DNA of 64,000 bases from Oscillospiraceae bacterium. GTDB taxonomy: Bacteria; Bacillota; Clostridia; Oscillospirales; CAG-272. A program made the translations under genes and the position numbers. Under the pieces are notes generated by a model that was not told the origin of the DNA, did no database searches, and saw only the letters and a program-made list of their open reading frames with translations. Numbering within the stretch: position 1 is the stretch's first letter; every line of letters begins with the position of its first letter. Below, one piece after another: positions 1-7,155 of this stretch. The DNA lies in the NCBI GenBank assembly GCA_015064415.1, contig SVSG01000005.1:47503-111502 (forward strand). Direction: 5' to 3'.

Positions 1-87
1 CACTATTTGCGCGTAACGATCACCAAAAATGACCCAAAAGCGCCGGAAAGCCGCGAAATTTTGATGGAGGAGGTATCTTTATGCTGA
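1..87 (+). CDS. tsaE: C-terminal end of probable TsaE (partial)
   Basis: An open frame enters from the left edge and stops with TGA at 85-87, encoding about 28 residues (HYLRVTITKNDP near its start). A terminal beta-strand with an R-x-T-I-T pattern is typical of the end of TsaE, the small ATPase that works with TsaB and TsaD in N6-threonylcarbamoyladenosine (t6A) tRNA modification. It overlaps the tsaB start by 7 nt, and tsaE-tsaB is a common Firmicutes order. The identification rests mostly on position, because the Walker A part lies outside the window. Confidence 0.6.
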   Translation, partial: HYLRVTITKNDPKAPESREILMEEVSLC

Positions 88-776
88 TACTGGCTTTGGA
101 CAGCACCGCCATTGTTGCAAGCGTGGCACTTTGCCGTGACGAGCGTGTGATCGCCTCCTTCACCGTGAAAAACGGCAACACGCACAGCGAAACGCTCTTA
201 CCGATGGTAGAGGCGGTATTGAGATCCGCCAATCTGAAGATCGAGGATATCGATCTGTTTGCCTGCAGCGTGGGCCCCGGCTCCTTTACCGGTGTGCGCA
301 TCGGCACGGCAACCGTGAAGGGGCTTGCTTTTGGACAAAATAAAAACTGCATCGGCGTTTCCACGCTGGAAGCACTTGCAGAGAATCTGTTTCCCTTTGA
401 CGGGATCATCTGCCCCGTCATGAACGCCCGTCGCGGTCAGGTCTACAACGCGCTGTTCCGCTGTGAAAACGGTACGCTTATCCGCCTTTGCGAGGACCGT
501 GCGCTCTCGGTAGCAGACCTTGCCGCCGAGCTTGCCGAAGCGGGACTTCCCTTTGCCCTTTGCGGCGACGGTGTAGAGGAATTCAAGCGTCTTGCGCCCA
601 ATTCCGTCCCTGTGAGCGTCTCTGCGCTTTTGGAGGATCAATCTGCCGTCTCGGTCGCAAAGGTCGCTTTGCGCCGCGCAAATGCGGGCGAGAGCGGCAC
701 GGACTCAGCGCTTGTACCCGTTTATCTGCGCATGCCGCAGGCAGAACGCGAAAGACTGGAAAAATTAAAACAATAA
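81..776 (+). CDS. tsaB: tRNA t6A modification protein TsaB
   Basis: This 231-residue protein is the inactive ASKHA-fold partner of TsaD in the cytoplasmic t6A synthase complex (TsaB-TsaD-TsaE). The N-terminus LILALDSTAIVASVAL is the family's first nucleotide-binding-fold strand. GNTHSETLLPMV and VGPGSFTGVRIG (about residues 32-75) are diagnostic TsaB motifs. The length matches the family (about 220-240). The ATG at 81 follows a strong GGAGGAGG site and overlaps the upstream frame, which suggests translational coupling. It heads a compact run with rpiB, ispD and ispF. Confidence 0.95.
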   Translation: MLILALDSTAIVASVALCRDERVIASFTVKNGNTHSETLLPMVEAVLRSANLKIEDIDLFACSVGPGSFTGVRIGTATVKGLAFGQNKNCIGVSTLEALAENLFPFDGIICPVMNARRGQVYNALFRCENGTLIRLCEDRALSVADLAAELAEAGLPFALCGDGVEEFKRLAPNSVPVSVSALLEDQSAVSVAKVALRRANAGESGTDSALVPVYLRMPQAERERLEKLKQ

Positions 777-800
777 ATCCTTCCCTGAAAGGAGCATATC

Positions 801-1253
801 ATGAAAAAACTGATTATCGGATGTGACCACGCCGCCCCCGAGCTGAAAAACATTGTGCGCGACCATCTGATCGCGCGCGGCTTTGACGTGGAGGACGTGG
901 GCGTACACACCACAGATAGCTGTCATTACCCCGATATTGCGCGCAAGGTTTGCGAAAAGGTGCAAAACGGCGAGCGCGAAATGGGGATTCTTGTGTGCGG
1001 CACGGGCATCGGCATGTCGATGGCCGCCAACAAGCACACGGGCATCCGTGCTGCCTGCTGCTCGGACACCTTCAGCGCGCGCCTGACGCGTGCACACAAT
1101 AACGCCAACGTGCTGTGCTTCGGCGCACGCGTGGTGGGTGCGGGTCTTGCCCTTGATCTGGTGGACGCCTTTGTGGACACCGCGTTTGAGGGCGGCAAGC
1201 ACCAGACTCGCGTCGATATGGTGATGCAGATCGAGCGCGAGCAAAAAGCGTGA
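801..1253 (+). CDS. rpiB: Ribose 5-phosphate isomerase B
   Basis: This 150-residue cytoplasmic enzyme interconverts ribose 5-phosphate and ribulose 5-phosphate. The IIGCDHAAPELK start, the HYPDIA segment and the VCGTGIGMSMAANK loop (Cys and glycine-rich phosphate loop, about residues 66-80) are RpiB/LacAB signatures. ARLTRAHNNANVL (about residues 92-106) is the following conserved block. AAGGAG stands 7 nt before the ATG. Together with rpe at 2695 it supplies two non-oxidative pentose phosphate steps in this window. A LacA/LacB relative is less likely because the protein is single and sits among housekeeping genes. Confidence 0.94.
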   Translation: MKKLIIGCDHAAPELKNIVRDHLIARGFDVEDVGVHTTDSCHYPDIARKVCEKVQNGEREMGILVCGTGIGMSMAANKHTGIRAACCSDTFSARLTRAHNNANVLCFGARVVGAGLALDLVDAFVDTAFEGGKHQTRVDMVMQIEREQKA

Positions 1254-1254
1254 T

Positions 1255-2004
1255 ATGCTGAGCTTTTCTACCGTTGCCGACGTCCTGCGCGCGACCGCAG
1301 GAACGGATATGGCACCCGCCACCTCCGCCGTGATCGTGGCGGCTGGTAGCTCCACTCGCATGGGAAAGGGCGTTTCCAAGCAATTACTGAAGCTCGCGGG
1401 CGTGCCCGTTCTGGCGCGCACCCTACGCGCCTTTCAGCAATCCGGCTATATCGACGAGATCGTGGTCGTCTCTCGCCCCGAGGACATGCGCGAGATCAGC
1501 GAGCTCCTGACGAAATACGGCATCACCAAGCCCGTACGCCTTGTGGCAGGCGGTGCCACGCGTGCCGACTCCGTCAAGCGCGGCTTTGCCGCCATCAGCA
1601 AAAAAGCCAAATATGTGGCCATTCACGACGGCGCACGTTGCCTTATCACCCCCGCAATGATCAAAAAGGTGCTGCGCGCGGCATATCTGCACCGCGCGGC
1701 CACGGCCGCCTGCACGGTCACGGACACGGTAAAGATCGCCACCAAGCGCGGCTTTATCGAGCGCACCGAAGACCGCGAGCGCGTGTGGCTGGCGCAAACG
1801 CCGCAGGTGTTTCACACCAACCTTTACCGCGCGGCGCTGGCAAACGTCAAGGACAACACCCTGACCGACGATAACCAGTTGATCGAGGCGATCGGTTATC
1901 CCGTCAAGCTGGTGGATTGCGGCGCAGAAAACCTCAAGATCACAAGACCCGAGGACCTGCCCCGCGCCGAGGCAATTCTTGCTGCAAGGAGGGCCAAAAA
2001 ATGA
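1255..2004 (+). CDS. ispD: 2-C-methyl-D-erythritol 4-phosphate cytidylyltransferase
   Basis: This is the third enzyme of the MEP isoprenoid pathway: CTP plus MEP gives CDP-ME. The nucleotide-binding motif [16 protein letters not shown] is followed by [16 protein letters not shown], the HDGARCLI block and [12 protein letters not shown], all typical of IspD. The start is uncertain. ATG 1255 lies 1 nt after rpiB and gives 249 residues with a weak ribosome site. ATG 1309, with AGGA six nt upstream, gives 231 residues, closer to the usual 225-236. The longer form is listed because short N-terminal extensions occur in clostridial IspD. Its stop overlaps the ispF start (ATGA). Confidence 0.93.
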   Translation: MLSFSTVADVLRATAGTDMAPATSAVIVAAGSSTRMGKGVSKQLLKLAGVPVLARTLRAFQQSGYIDEIVVVSRPEDMREISELLTKYGITKPVRLVAGGATRADSVKRGFAAISKKAKYVAIHDGARCLITPAMIKKVLRAAYLHRAATAACTVTDTVKIATKRGFIERTEDRERVWLAQTPQVFHTNLYRAALANVKDNTLTDDNQLIEAIGYPVKLVDCGAENLKITRPEDLPRAEAILAARRAKK

Positions 2005-2501
2005 GGATCGGACACGGTTACGACGTACACCGATTGGTACACGGGCGCGCGCTCATTCTCGGCGGTGTGAACATCCCTTTTGAAAAAGGGTTACTTGGAC
2101 ACTCCGACGCGGACGTGCTGACACACGCCGTGATGGACGCCTTGCTCGGTGCCGCCGCGCTCGGTGATATCGGCAAGCATTTCCCCGACAGCGATCCCGC
2201 CTACAAGGGCGCGGACAGTCTGATGCTTGCGCGCGAGGTGGCGAAGCTGCTTCTCGCCCAAAATTACCGCGTTTGCAACGTGGACGCCACCGTATTGGCG
2301 CAAGCGCCCAAGCTCGCGCCCCACATCCCGCAAATGCGCGAAAATCTGGCGCTGGCGCTGGGGCTCCCCGTGGATGCCGTCAGCGTAAAGGCAACCACCG
2401 AGGAGGGGCTCGGCTTTACCGGCACCGGTGAGGGCATTGCCGCCCATGCGGTGTGCCTCTTGGAACAGCTCCCCCACGCGCAAAAATTGCAGACGCTATA
2501 A
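2001..2501 (+). CDS. ispF: 2-C-methyl-D-erythritol 2,4-cyclodiphosphate synthase
   Basis: This 166-residue enzyme cyclises CDP-ME-2-phosphate to MEcPP in the MEP pathway. [11 protein letters not shown] at the N-terminus carries the metal-binding Asp and His. [20 protein letters not shown] and DIGKHFPD are hallmark IspF segments, and [21 protein letters not shown] is the C-terminal hydrophobic-ligand and CDP loop. The ATG at 2001 is chosen because it starts the conserved MRIGHGYD, has an AAGGAGG site and overlaps the ispD stop by 4 nt. IspD and IspF are separate here rather than fused as IspDF. Confidence 0.96.
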   Translation: MRIGHGYDVHRLVHGRALILGGVNIPFEKGLLGHSDADVLTHAVMDALLGAAALGDIGKHFPDSDPAYKGADSLMLAREVAKLLLAQNYRVCNVDATVLAQAPKLAPHIPQMRENLALALGLPVDAVSVKATTEEGLGFTGTGEGIAAHAVCLLEQLPHAQKLQTL

Positions 2502-2503
2502 GC

Positions 2504-2523
2504 GGGCGATTCGTGAATCGCCC
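2504..2523. repeat. Short perfect palindrome (REP-like)
   Basis: Just after the ispF stop, a 9-bp inverted repeat with a 2-nt centre (GGGCGATTC / GAATCGCCC) is followed by CCTAC. It has no T-run, so it is not an obvious terminator. It resembles short dispersed palindromes of GC-rich Clostridia, but copy number cannot be judged from one window. Confidence 0.55.
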
Positions 2524-2547
2524 CTACAAGATCGTGCGATACAAAAA

Positions 2548-2575
2548 GGCCGCACCAAGGCGCCTTGATGCGGCC
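2548..2575. repeat. 28-nt inverted repeat flanked by A-runs
   Basis: A near-perfect palindrome (GGCCGCA outside, CAAGGCGCCTTG core, one mismatched pair) is flanked by AAAAA on the left and AAAA on the right. Read on the minus strand it looks like an intrinsic terminator (stem then TTTTT), but no minus-strand gene ends here. It may be part of a small repeat element together with the palindrome at 2504-2523. The remaining 2576-2694 sequence shows only a ribosome site for rpe. Confidence 0.5.
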
Positions 2576-2694
2576 AAAAGCAAGGGGCGCGGGCGACTTT
2601 CCCACTTCCTTTGCCTTTCACCCCCACCCGTCACCCCATGCGGGCTTTACACTTGTCATACTATGTCGAAAAAATTTATTTGTGAGGTATTATT

Positions 2695-3345
2695 ATGAAA
2701 ATTTCCCCTTCTCTTTTGGCGGCTGACTTCAAAAAACTGGGCGAAGAGGTCGCTCGCATTACCGCCGCAGGTGCAGAGATGCTGCATCTTGACGTCATGG
2801 ACGGCAATTTCGTACCGAACATGAGCTTCGGCCCCGACGTGATCAAGGCCATCCGTCCCGTTTCCGATATTTTCTTTGACGTGCACCTGATGATCGACCG
2901 CCCTGAGCGTTATATTGACAAATTCATCGCGGCGGGCGCCGATGGCGTGACCATCCACTTTGAGAGCACCGAGCAGCCCGCAGAGGTCCTCAAGGCCATC
3001 CGTGCGGCAGGCAAAAAGGCCGGCCTTTCCATCTCCCCCGACACGCCCGCAGAGGCCATTGAGAAGCTTCTTCCCCTTGCCGATATGGTGCTGGTTATGA
3101 CTGTATACCCCGGTTTTGGCGGTCAGAAGCTGATCCCCGCACAGCTGGAAAAGGCACAGAAGGTGCGCAACATGCTTGACGCCAAGGGTCTTACCGCCGT
3201 TGACGTGCAGGCAGACGGCGGCATCGGCCTTGGCAACCTTTCCGACGTGCTCGCCCACGGCATCAATGTGGTGGTTGCAGGTACCGCCGTGTTCGGCGCG
3301 CCCGATCCTGCCGCCGTGATCGCAGAAATGCGCAAGCTGGCATAA
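2695..3345 (+). CDS. rpe: Ribulose-phosphate 3-epimerase
   Basis: This 216-residue TIM-barrel enzyme interconverts ribulose 5-phosphate and xylulose 5-phosphate. It starts ISPSLLAADF; HLDVMDGNFVPN carries metal-binding His and Asp; FFDVHLMIDRPE, TVYPGFGGQ and DVQADGGIG are the successive metal and phosphate-binding strands. The length is typical. GAGG lies upstream of the ATG at 2695. A palindromic gap of about 190 nt separates it from ispF, so it may have its own promoter, although none with clear consensus was found. Two hairpins follow its stop. Confidence 0.97.
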   Translation: MKISPSLLAADFKKLGEEVARITAAGAEMLHLDVMDGNFVPNMSFGPDVIKAIRPVSDIFFDVHLMIDRPERYIDKFIAAGADGVTIHFESTEQPAEVLKAIRAAGKKAGLSISPDTPAEAIEKLLPLADMVLVMTVYPGFGGQKLIPAQLEKAQKVRNMLDAKGLTAVDVQADGGIGLGNLSDVLAHGINVVVAGTAVFGAPDPAAVIAEMRKLA

Positions 3346-3366
3346 GTTAGTATCTGAAAAGAACGT

Positions 3367-3395
3367 GGGGAGGACTTTTGCAAAAAGCCCTCCCC
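3367..3395 (+). terminator. Hairpin after rpe
   Basis: GGGGAGG at 3367-3373 pairs with CCTCCCC at 3389-3395, and the inner CTTTT/AAAAG also pairs, giving a nearly continuous 29-nt palindrome. The downstream T-run is weak (CTTTA), so this is a candidate first terminator for rpe, backed up by the stronger one at 3413. Confidence 0.5.
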
Positions 3396-3412
3396 CTTTA
3401 CAAATTCCCAAC

Positions 3413-3442
3413 AAAAAAAGCCGCCCGCGGGCGGCTTTTTTT
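3413..3442. terminator. Bidirectional terminator between rpe and the LRR lipoprotein gene
   Basis: An 8-bp perfect GC stem (GCCGCCCG/CGGGCGGC) is flanked by seven A on the left and seven T on the right, so it works on either strand. It lies between convergent genes: rpe (+) and the minus-strand operon ending at 3453. Confidence 0.9.
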
Positions 3443-3452
3443 GTTATGGTTA

Positions 3453-4754
3453 TCAGTTCATTTCTTGCGGTATACGCGTGCATTTCCAAATTTCTACACA
3501 ATAGTCATCCGTCAAAAACTCTGCTGCCTTTTCGGGGTTCGAAAGCCCCTCAGCGGGAATGTCGCGCTCCTCTTTACCGTAAACCGCCACCCAATCCGCT
3601 GTATTGATAAAGACCGCCGAGGCAAGAGAGGTGCAATTTGCAAAGGCGTATTCGCCGATCCAATTCACGCATGCAGGGATCGTGATCTCACGTAATGCAA
3701 CGCACTCGTAAAAAGCAGAGTCGGCAATGCTCGTTACACTGCCATCAGCAGGGATCACACTTGTTTTACACCCGGCAATCAAGGTGCGGCTTTGTGTTTC
3801 GATCAAGCAATTTCCCTCTGCGTGATATTTTGCGTTTCCGTCGGCCACCGTAATACGCTCCAACATAGCGCAGTTTGCGAAAAGACCGGGAAGTACCTCA
3901 GTCACGCTTGCCGGAATAAGGACGGAGGTCAGCGCCGTTTCAAAAAACGCCCACTCACCGATACGGCAAAGCCCCTCGGGAAATGCAATTGTTGCAAAGG
4001 ACGCGCATTGGTAAAATGCATAATTGCCAATCATCTTGAGCTGACTGTCAGCTTCAAACACGACCTCCGAAAGCAACTCGCATTCGGAAAAAGCACTTTC
4101 GCAGATCAAATTGACGCTTGCGGGAATGGTGATCGTTTTGACCTTTTTACATTTTGCAAATGCGCCGCCCGCAATGATCTTTGTGTCCTTGTGGATCTCA
4201 TACGCGTCCATCGATTTCGCAGTGCATTCATACAGCAAGAAATACGGATTGTCAACGCTTGCAATATAAGAACAGGCATCATACTCCGTTTTGGCAAGCT
4301 TTGTGCAACTATAAAATACATTTTCATCAATATGCCCGAGGAACCCCTTTTCAAACACCGCGTTTTCCAATGCGGTACACATATAAAAGGCGCGGGTACG
4401 GATATCGGTCACGCTGCTTGGAATCACCACGGTGGTAATGTCTGCATGCTTGAACGCCTCCACACCGATCTCCTTCACAGGCGATCCCTGATACGTATTT
4501 GCGATCACCACATGCTTTGCTTCCCCGTTATAGCCCTTCACCGTGGCATAGGTGCCGTCTTTTGATTTTTCATAGACCACACCCTCCGTCGGTTTTGTCA
4601 AGTCTTCGGTACCTTCCTCTTGCTGACCTTCCCCCGGTGTTTGTTCGGTGTCGGGAGCGGCGTCATTCGTATTCGGTTTTTGCGTTTCCTCGCACGCAAC
4701 AAATACCAAAAACAAGACGATCAATACGCCAAAAATACAACACAGCTTTTTCAT
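3453..4754 (-). CDS. Lipoprotein with BspA-type leucine-rich repeats
   Basis: This 433-residue surface protein has a signal peptide ending in a lipobox (VFVAC, lipid-modified Cys21). A disordered Glu/Thr/Pro-rich linker (about 22-60) follows, then repeats of about 23 residues with patterns such as VTDIRTRAFYMC, TIPASVNLICESAFSEC and ITIPACVNWIGEYAFANC (about 85-400). These are LRR_5/BspA (Treponema pallidum-type) repeats, often used for adhesion or protein contact. It is the last gene of a probable topB-lipoprotein-LRR transcription unit, 45 nt after its neighbour. Its partner is unknown. Base composition is more AT-rich than in flanking genes. Confidence 0.88.
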   Translation of the reverse strand: MKKLCCIFGVLIVLFLVFVACEETQKPNTNDAAPDTEQTPGEGQQEEGTEDLTKPTEGVVYEKSKDGTYATVKGYNGEAKHVVIANTYQGSPVKEIGVEAFKHADITTVVIPSSVTDIRTRAFYMCTALENAVFEKGFLGHIDENVFYSCTKLAKTEYDACSYIASVDNPYFLLYECTAKSMDAYEIHKDTKIIAGGAFAKCKKVKTITIPASVNLICESAFSECELLSEVVFEADSQLKMIGNYAFYQCASFATIAFPEGLCRIGEWAFFETALTSVLIPASVTEVLPGLFANCAMLERITVADGNAKYHAEGNCLIETQSRTLIAGCKTSVIPADGSVTSIADSAFYECVALREITIPACVNWIGEYAFANCTSLASAVFINTADWVAVYGKEERDIPAEGLSNPEKAAEFLTDDYCVEIWKCTRIPQEMN

Positions 4755-4799
4755 GGTGTTTTTCCTCGTTTTCTCAAAGTGCTTTAAATTCTTATACGG

Positions 4800-7136
4800 T
4801 TACTTTTTGACACGGTGATAGTTATCGTGCTCAAGCGCCTCGTCAGCGCCTGCGTTATACAGATTTTCGTAATCGGGACCCGCGGCACGCAGGTACAGCG
4901 TGGTGTTGCCGCCGCTGGAGCAATAGACATACTTCACGGAAGGAAGGTTGTACAAATGCTGATCGACGACACAGTACCAATCCATGCTTTTGAGGTAGAA
5001 GGAATGCACGCGGGAGGCGGCATGCGGCCACCAGACGGTGGTGGGCGCCACCAGCGTATAGAACAGCTTATCCACGTTCGGACCACCGTGGTGTCCGACC
5101 GTGACCATATCTGATTGCAAAGTTTCGCCGTACATAGCACTGCACCATTTGCCCGAATAGCGGAACGCGTCGCCCGTGGAAAGGAAGGTCACGTCCTCAC
5201 CACCCGTAACGCGCAACGTCAGGCGCATGATGGAGGAAGAATCGTTGAGCGTAACGATGTTATGGGGATTCAGATCCTCGTGGGTAAACAGTGTCTCGAT
5301 CTCCATATTGGCGAAATACAAACGCTGCCCCGTATGCACGCGGACAAAGGTAAAGGGCTTGGCGCAAAGTCTTTGATAGGCCTCCATTTTAGAGTTCATC
5401 GAGTTATCGCTGCCCGTGGTGTTATACAGCTGGCTGTTCGACGGGAAGCTGCCAAGCACGTATTCGATCTCCAAAAGTCCCGTCGCGCCGTAGCTCTGTA
5501 AGAGATGTGTGAAAACACCGTAATGATCGGCGTGGCTGTGGGTCAGGATCCATGCGGCGATCTTCACGGGATTGGAGATACTTACCGCAAGTCCGGTATT
5601 CTTTTGGTGCAGATCCGTCAGTGCATTCCAAAGATTCGGCATTTCCGAGCCGGTGAGCGGATTGCCGCTGTCGATCATCACGAAGCGGCCGTCCTCCAGC
5701 GTAATGATGTAGCCCGTACCCGAACTGGAGGCGGGCAGTTCCACCGCAGTGATGGCAGAATCGTTTTTCTTTTGCGCCGCGGTATAGCTATCGCTCAGCA
5801 AGGAGGTCGCGGGAACAGTGGTGGCATTGATCGGAGAGGAAACGATGCGCAGCGCGGGATCGGCATTTTCGTACTCACTGCCCGCGGCGTGCTTGAAGGC
5901 ATTGTAGGCAACGTAAAGCGAAATGCCCACCTTCTCGTTCACGTAGGTGGCAAAAAGACTGTCCTCGATCTCATTTTCCTCGGTTTGACGGTACCCTGCA
6001 TTCTCCAGCAGCGCGCAATAGCTCTCAAACGCGGCGGCGTTCACGTTGTCACCGAGATACAGATACTCCAGCGAATCGTCCGCCACGTCCACGGTATTGT
6101 AAAGCGTAAGTCCCTCGGGCTTCGGGAAGTCAAGCTTCCATTTTTCATTGGCTTTGCCCGTGATCTTCAGGGACTTTGGCATCTGAATGGAAACGTTCCC
6201 CGCCTCGTCAGTCACGAGAGATTCGTACAGATAATCCTGAAATGCCTCGGCGGCAAGCATCAATCCCACAACGTTCCATGCAATGACGGCAACGTTGCCA
6301 TCCTTGACAAAGACGCCGTATTCATTTGGGGAAAGCTCGGTCAGGGCTTGCTGAGAGACGGGGCGTTGTGTAATGCCCACGACCAACTCCTTTTCCCCGA
6401 TCGCGGCGCTGTCATCCATAACGGTAAGCGCCTTTTTCTTCAGGGAAAACTGCTTGAGCATCTTTTCTCCGATCGCCTCTGTGGCATCAAAGGCGTAATC
6501 GTTGAAGGTCATGGAGCCCGGAGCGCTTCCTGCATCATATTCCGAGGTGCCGTCGGTGTCCAGCATATCGTCATACACCAAAGAATAATAAATACCGGCA
6601 CTGTCTGCCAGTGTCACCATCTCCATTTTCTCGGCCATGACCTCCTCGTGCACCGTGACGGTCTTGGAGGAGCCGTTCCCCGTCAGATAATTCTCCTTGA
6701 AATAGCTAACGGCCTGCAGGGTAAGAAGGGGCGTTGTGCCCACGATCACAATTTTGTTGTTGATGACCTGAACGGTGTATCCGTTCCCCTCAATAGAGGC
6801 GTGCGCTTCCACGCTTTCCGCGCGAGAGGTAAGCCCCACCAAAATTTCAGGGGAAGCCGCATTGCTTCTGGTCTTGCTTTCCGAAAAAGCGCGCAGATTG
6901 AGCCCCGTCGCGGTATTGATCGCCGAGGCAAGATCGCTCATCGCGCCTTGAAAGGTTCTGGAGTAAGCACCCTCTTTTTTGGTGTCGGGATAGACGAGTG
7001 AATATTCGGTCAGATCCACATCGACCTTTTTGCCGCTCAACGAGACCTCCCCGCCCTCGCTACACGAGGCAAAGAGGACGAGTGTTGCAAAAAGCAGGCA
7101 AACGGCAAGAATCAAGCTTAGAATTTTACAGTTCAT
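4800..7136 (-). CDS. Lipoprotein with two repeated N-terminal modules and a metallo-beta-lactamase-fold domain
   Basis: This 778-residue protein starts at the ATG 7134-7136, which follows GGGGAGG and begins the signal peptide; the lipobox is LFASC (Cys25). Two copies of a module with an EILVG-type strand and an A-x-x-x-F-x-x-YL helix occupy about 55-151 and 214-306. A region of unknown fold follows (about 340-445). A metallo-beta-lactamase domain starts near 460 with THSHADH (His533, His535, Asp537, His538), STGD near 655 and HHGG at 682-685, a complete metal-site set resembling ComEC/Rec2-like hydrolases. It should sit on the outer face of the membrane. The substrate is unknown. It lies 19 nt after topB. 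Confidence 0.8.
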   Translation of the reverse strand: MNCKILSLILAVCLLFATLVLFASCSEGGEVSLSGKKVDVDLTEYSLVYPDTKKEGAYSRTFQGAMSDLASAINTATGLNLRAFSESKTRSNAASPEILVGLTSRAESVEAHASIEGNGYTVQVINNKIVIVGTTPLLTLQAVSYFKENYLTGNGSSKTVTVHEEVMAEKMEMVTLADSAGIYYSLVYDDMLDTDGTSEYDAGSAPGSMTFNDYAFDATEAIGEKMLKQFSLKKKALTVMDDSAAIGEKELVVGITQRPVSQQALTELSPNEYGVFVKDGNVAVIAWNVVGLMLAAEAFQDYLYESLVTDEAGNVSIQMPKSLKITGKANEKWKLDFPKPEGLTLYNTVDVADDSLEYLYLGDNVNAAAFESYCALLENAGYRQTEENEIEDSLFATYVNEKVGISLYVAYNAFKHAAGSEYENADPALRIVSSPINATTVPATSLLSDSYTAAQKKNDSAITAVELPASSSGTGYIITLEDGRFVMIDSGNPLTGSEMPNLWNALTDLHQKNTGLAVSISNPVKIAAWILTHSHADHYGVFTHLLQSYGATGLLEIEYVLGSFPSNSQLYNTTGSDNSMNSKMEAYQRLCAKPFTFVRVHTGQRLYFANMEIETLFTHEDLNPHNIVTLNDSSSIMRLTLRVTGGEDVTFLSTGDAFRYSGKWCSAMYGETLQSDMVTVGHHGGPNVDKLFYTLVAPTTVWWPHAASRVHSFYLKSMDWYCVVDQHLYNLPSVKYVYCSSGGNTTLYLRAAGPDYENLYNAGADEALEHDNYHRVKK

Positions 7137-7155
7137 ATGTAATCCTCCCCTTATG

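Noticed and set aside
1255..2501. Fused bifunctional IspDF
   Set aside because: ispD stops at 2002-2004 and ispF restarts in another frame with its own ribosome site, so these are separate overlapping genes.
3453..4754. Direct-repeat or CRISPR-like periodicity in the LRR gene
   Set aside because: The periodicity is at protein level (about 23 residues) with diverged DNA, as expected for leucine-rich repeats; no identical repeats and spacers are present.
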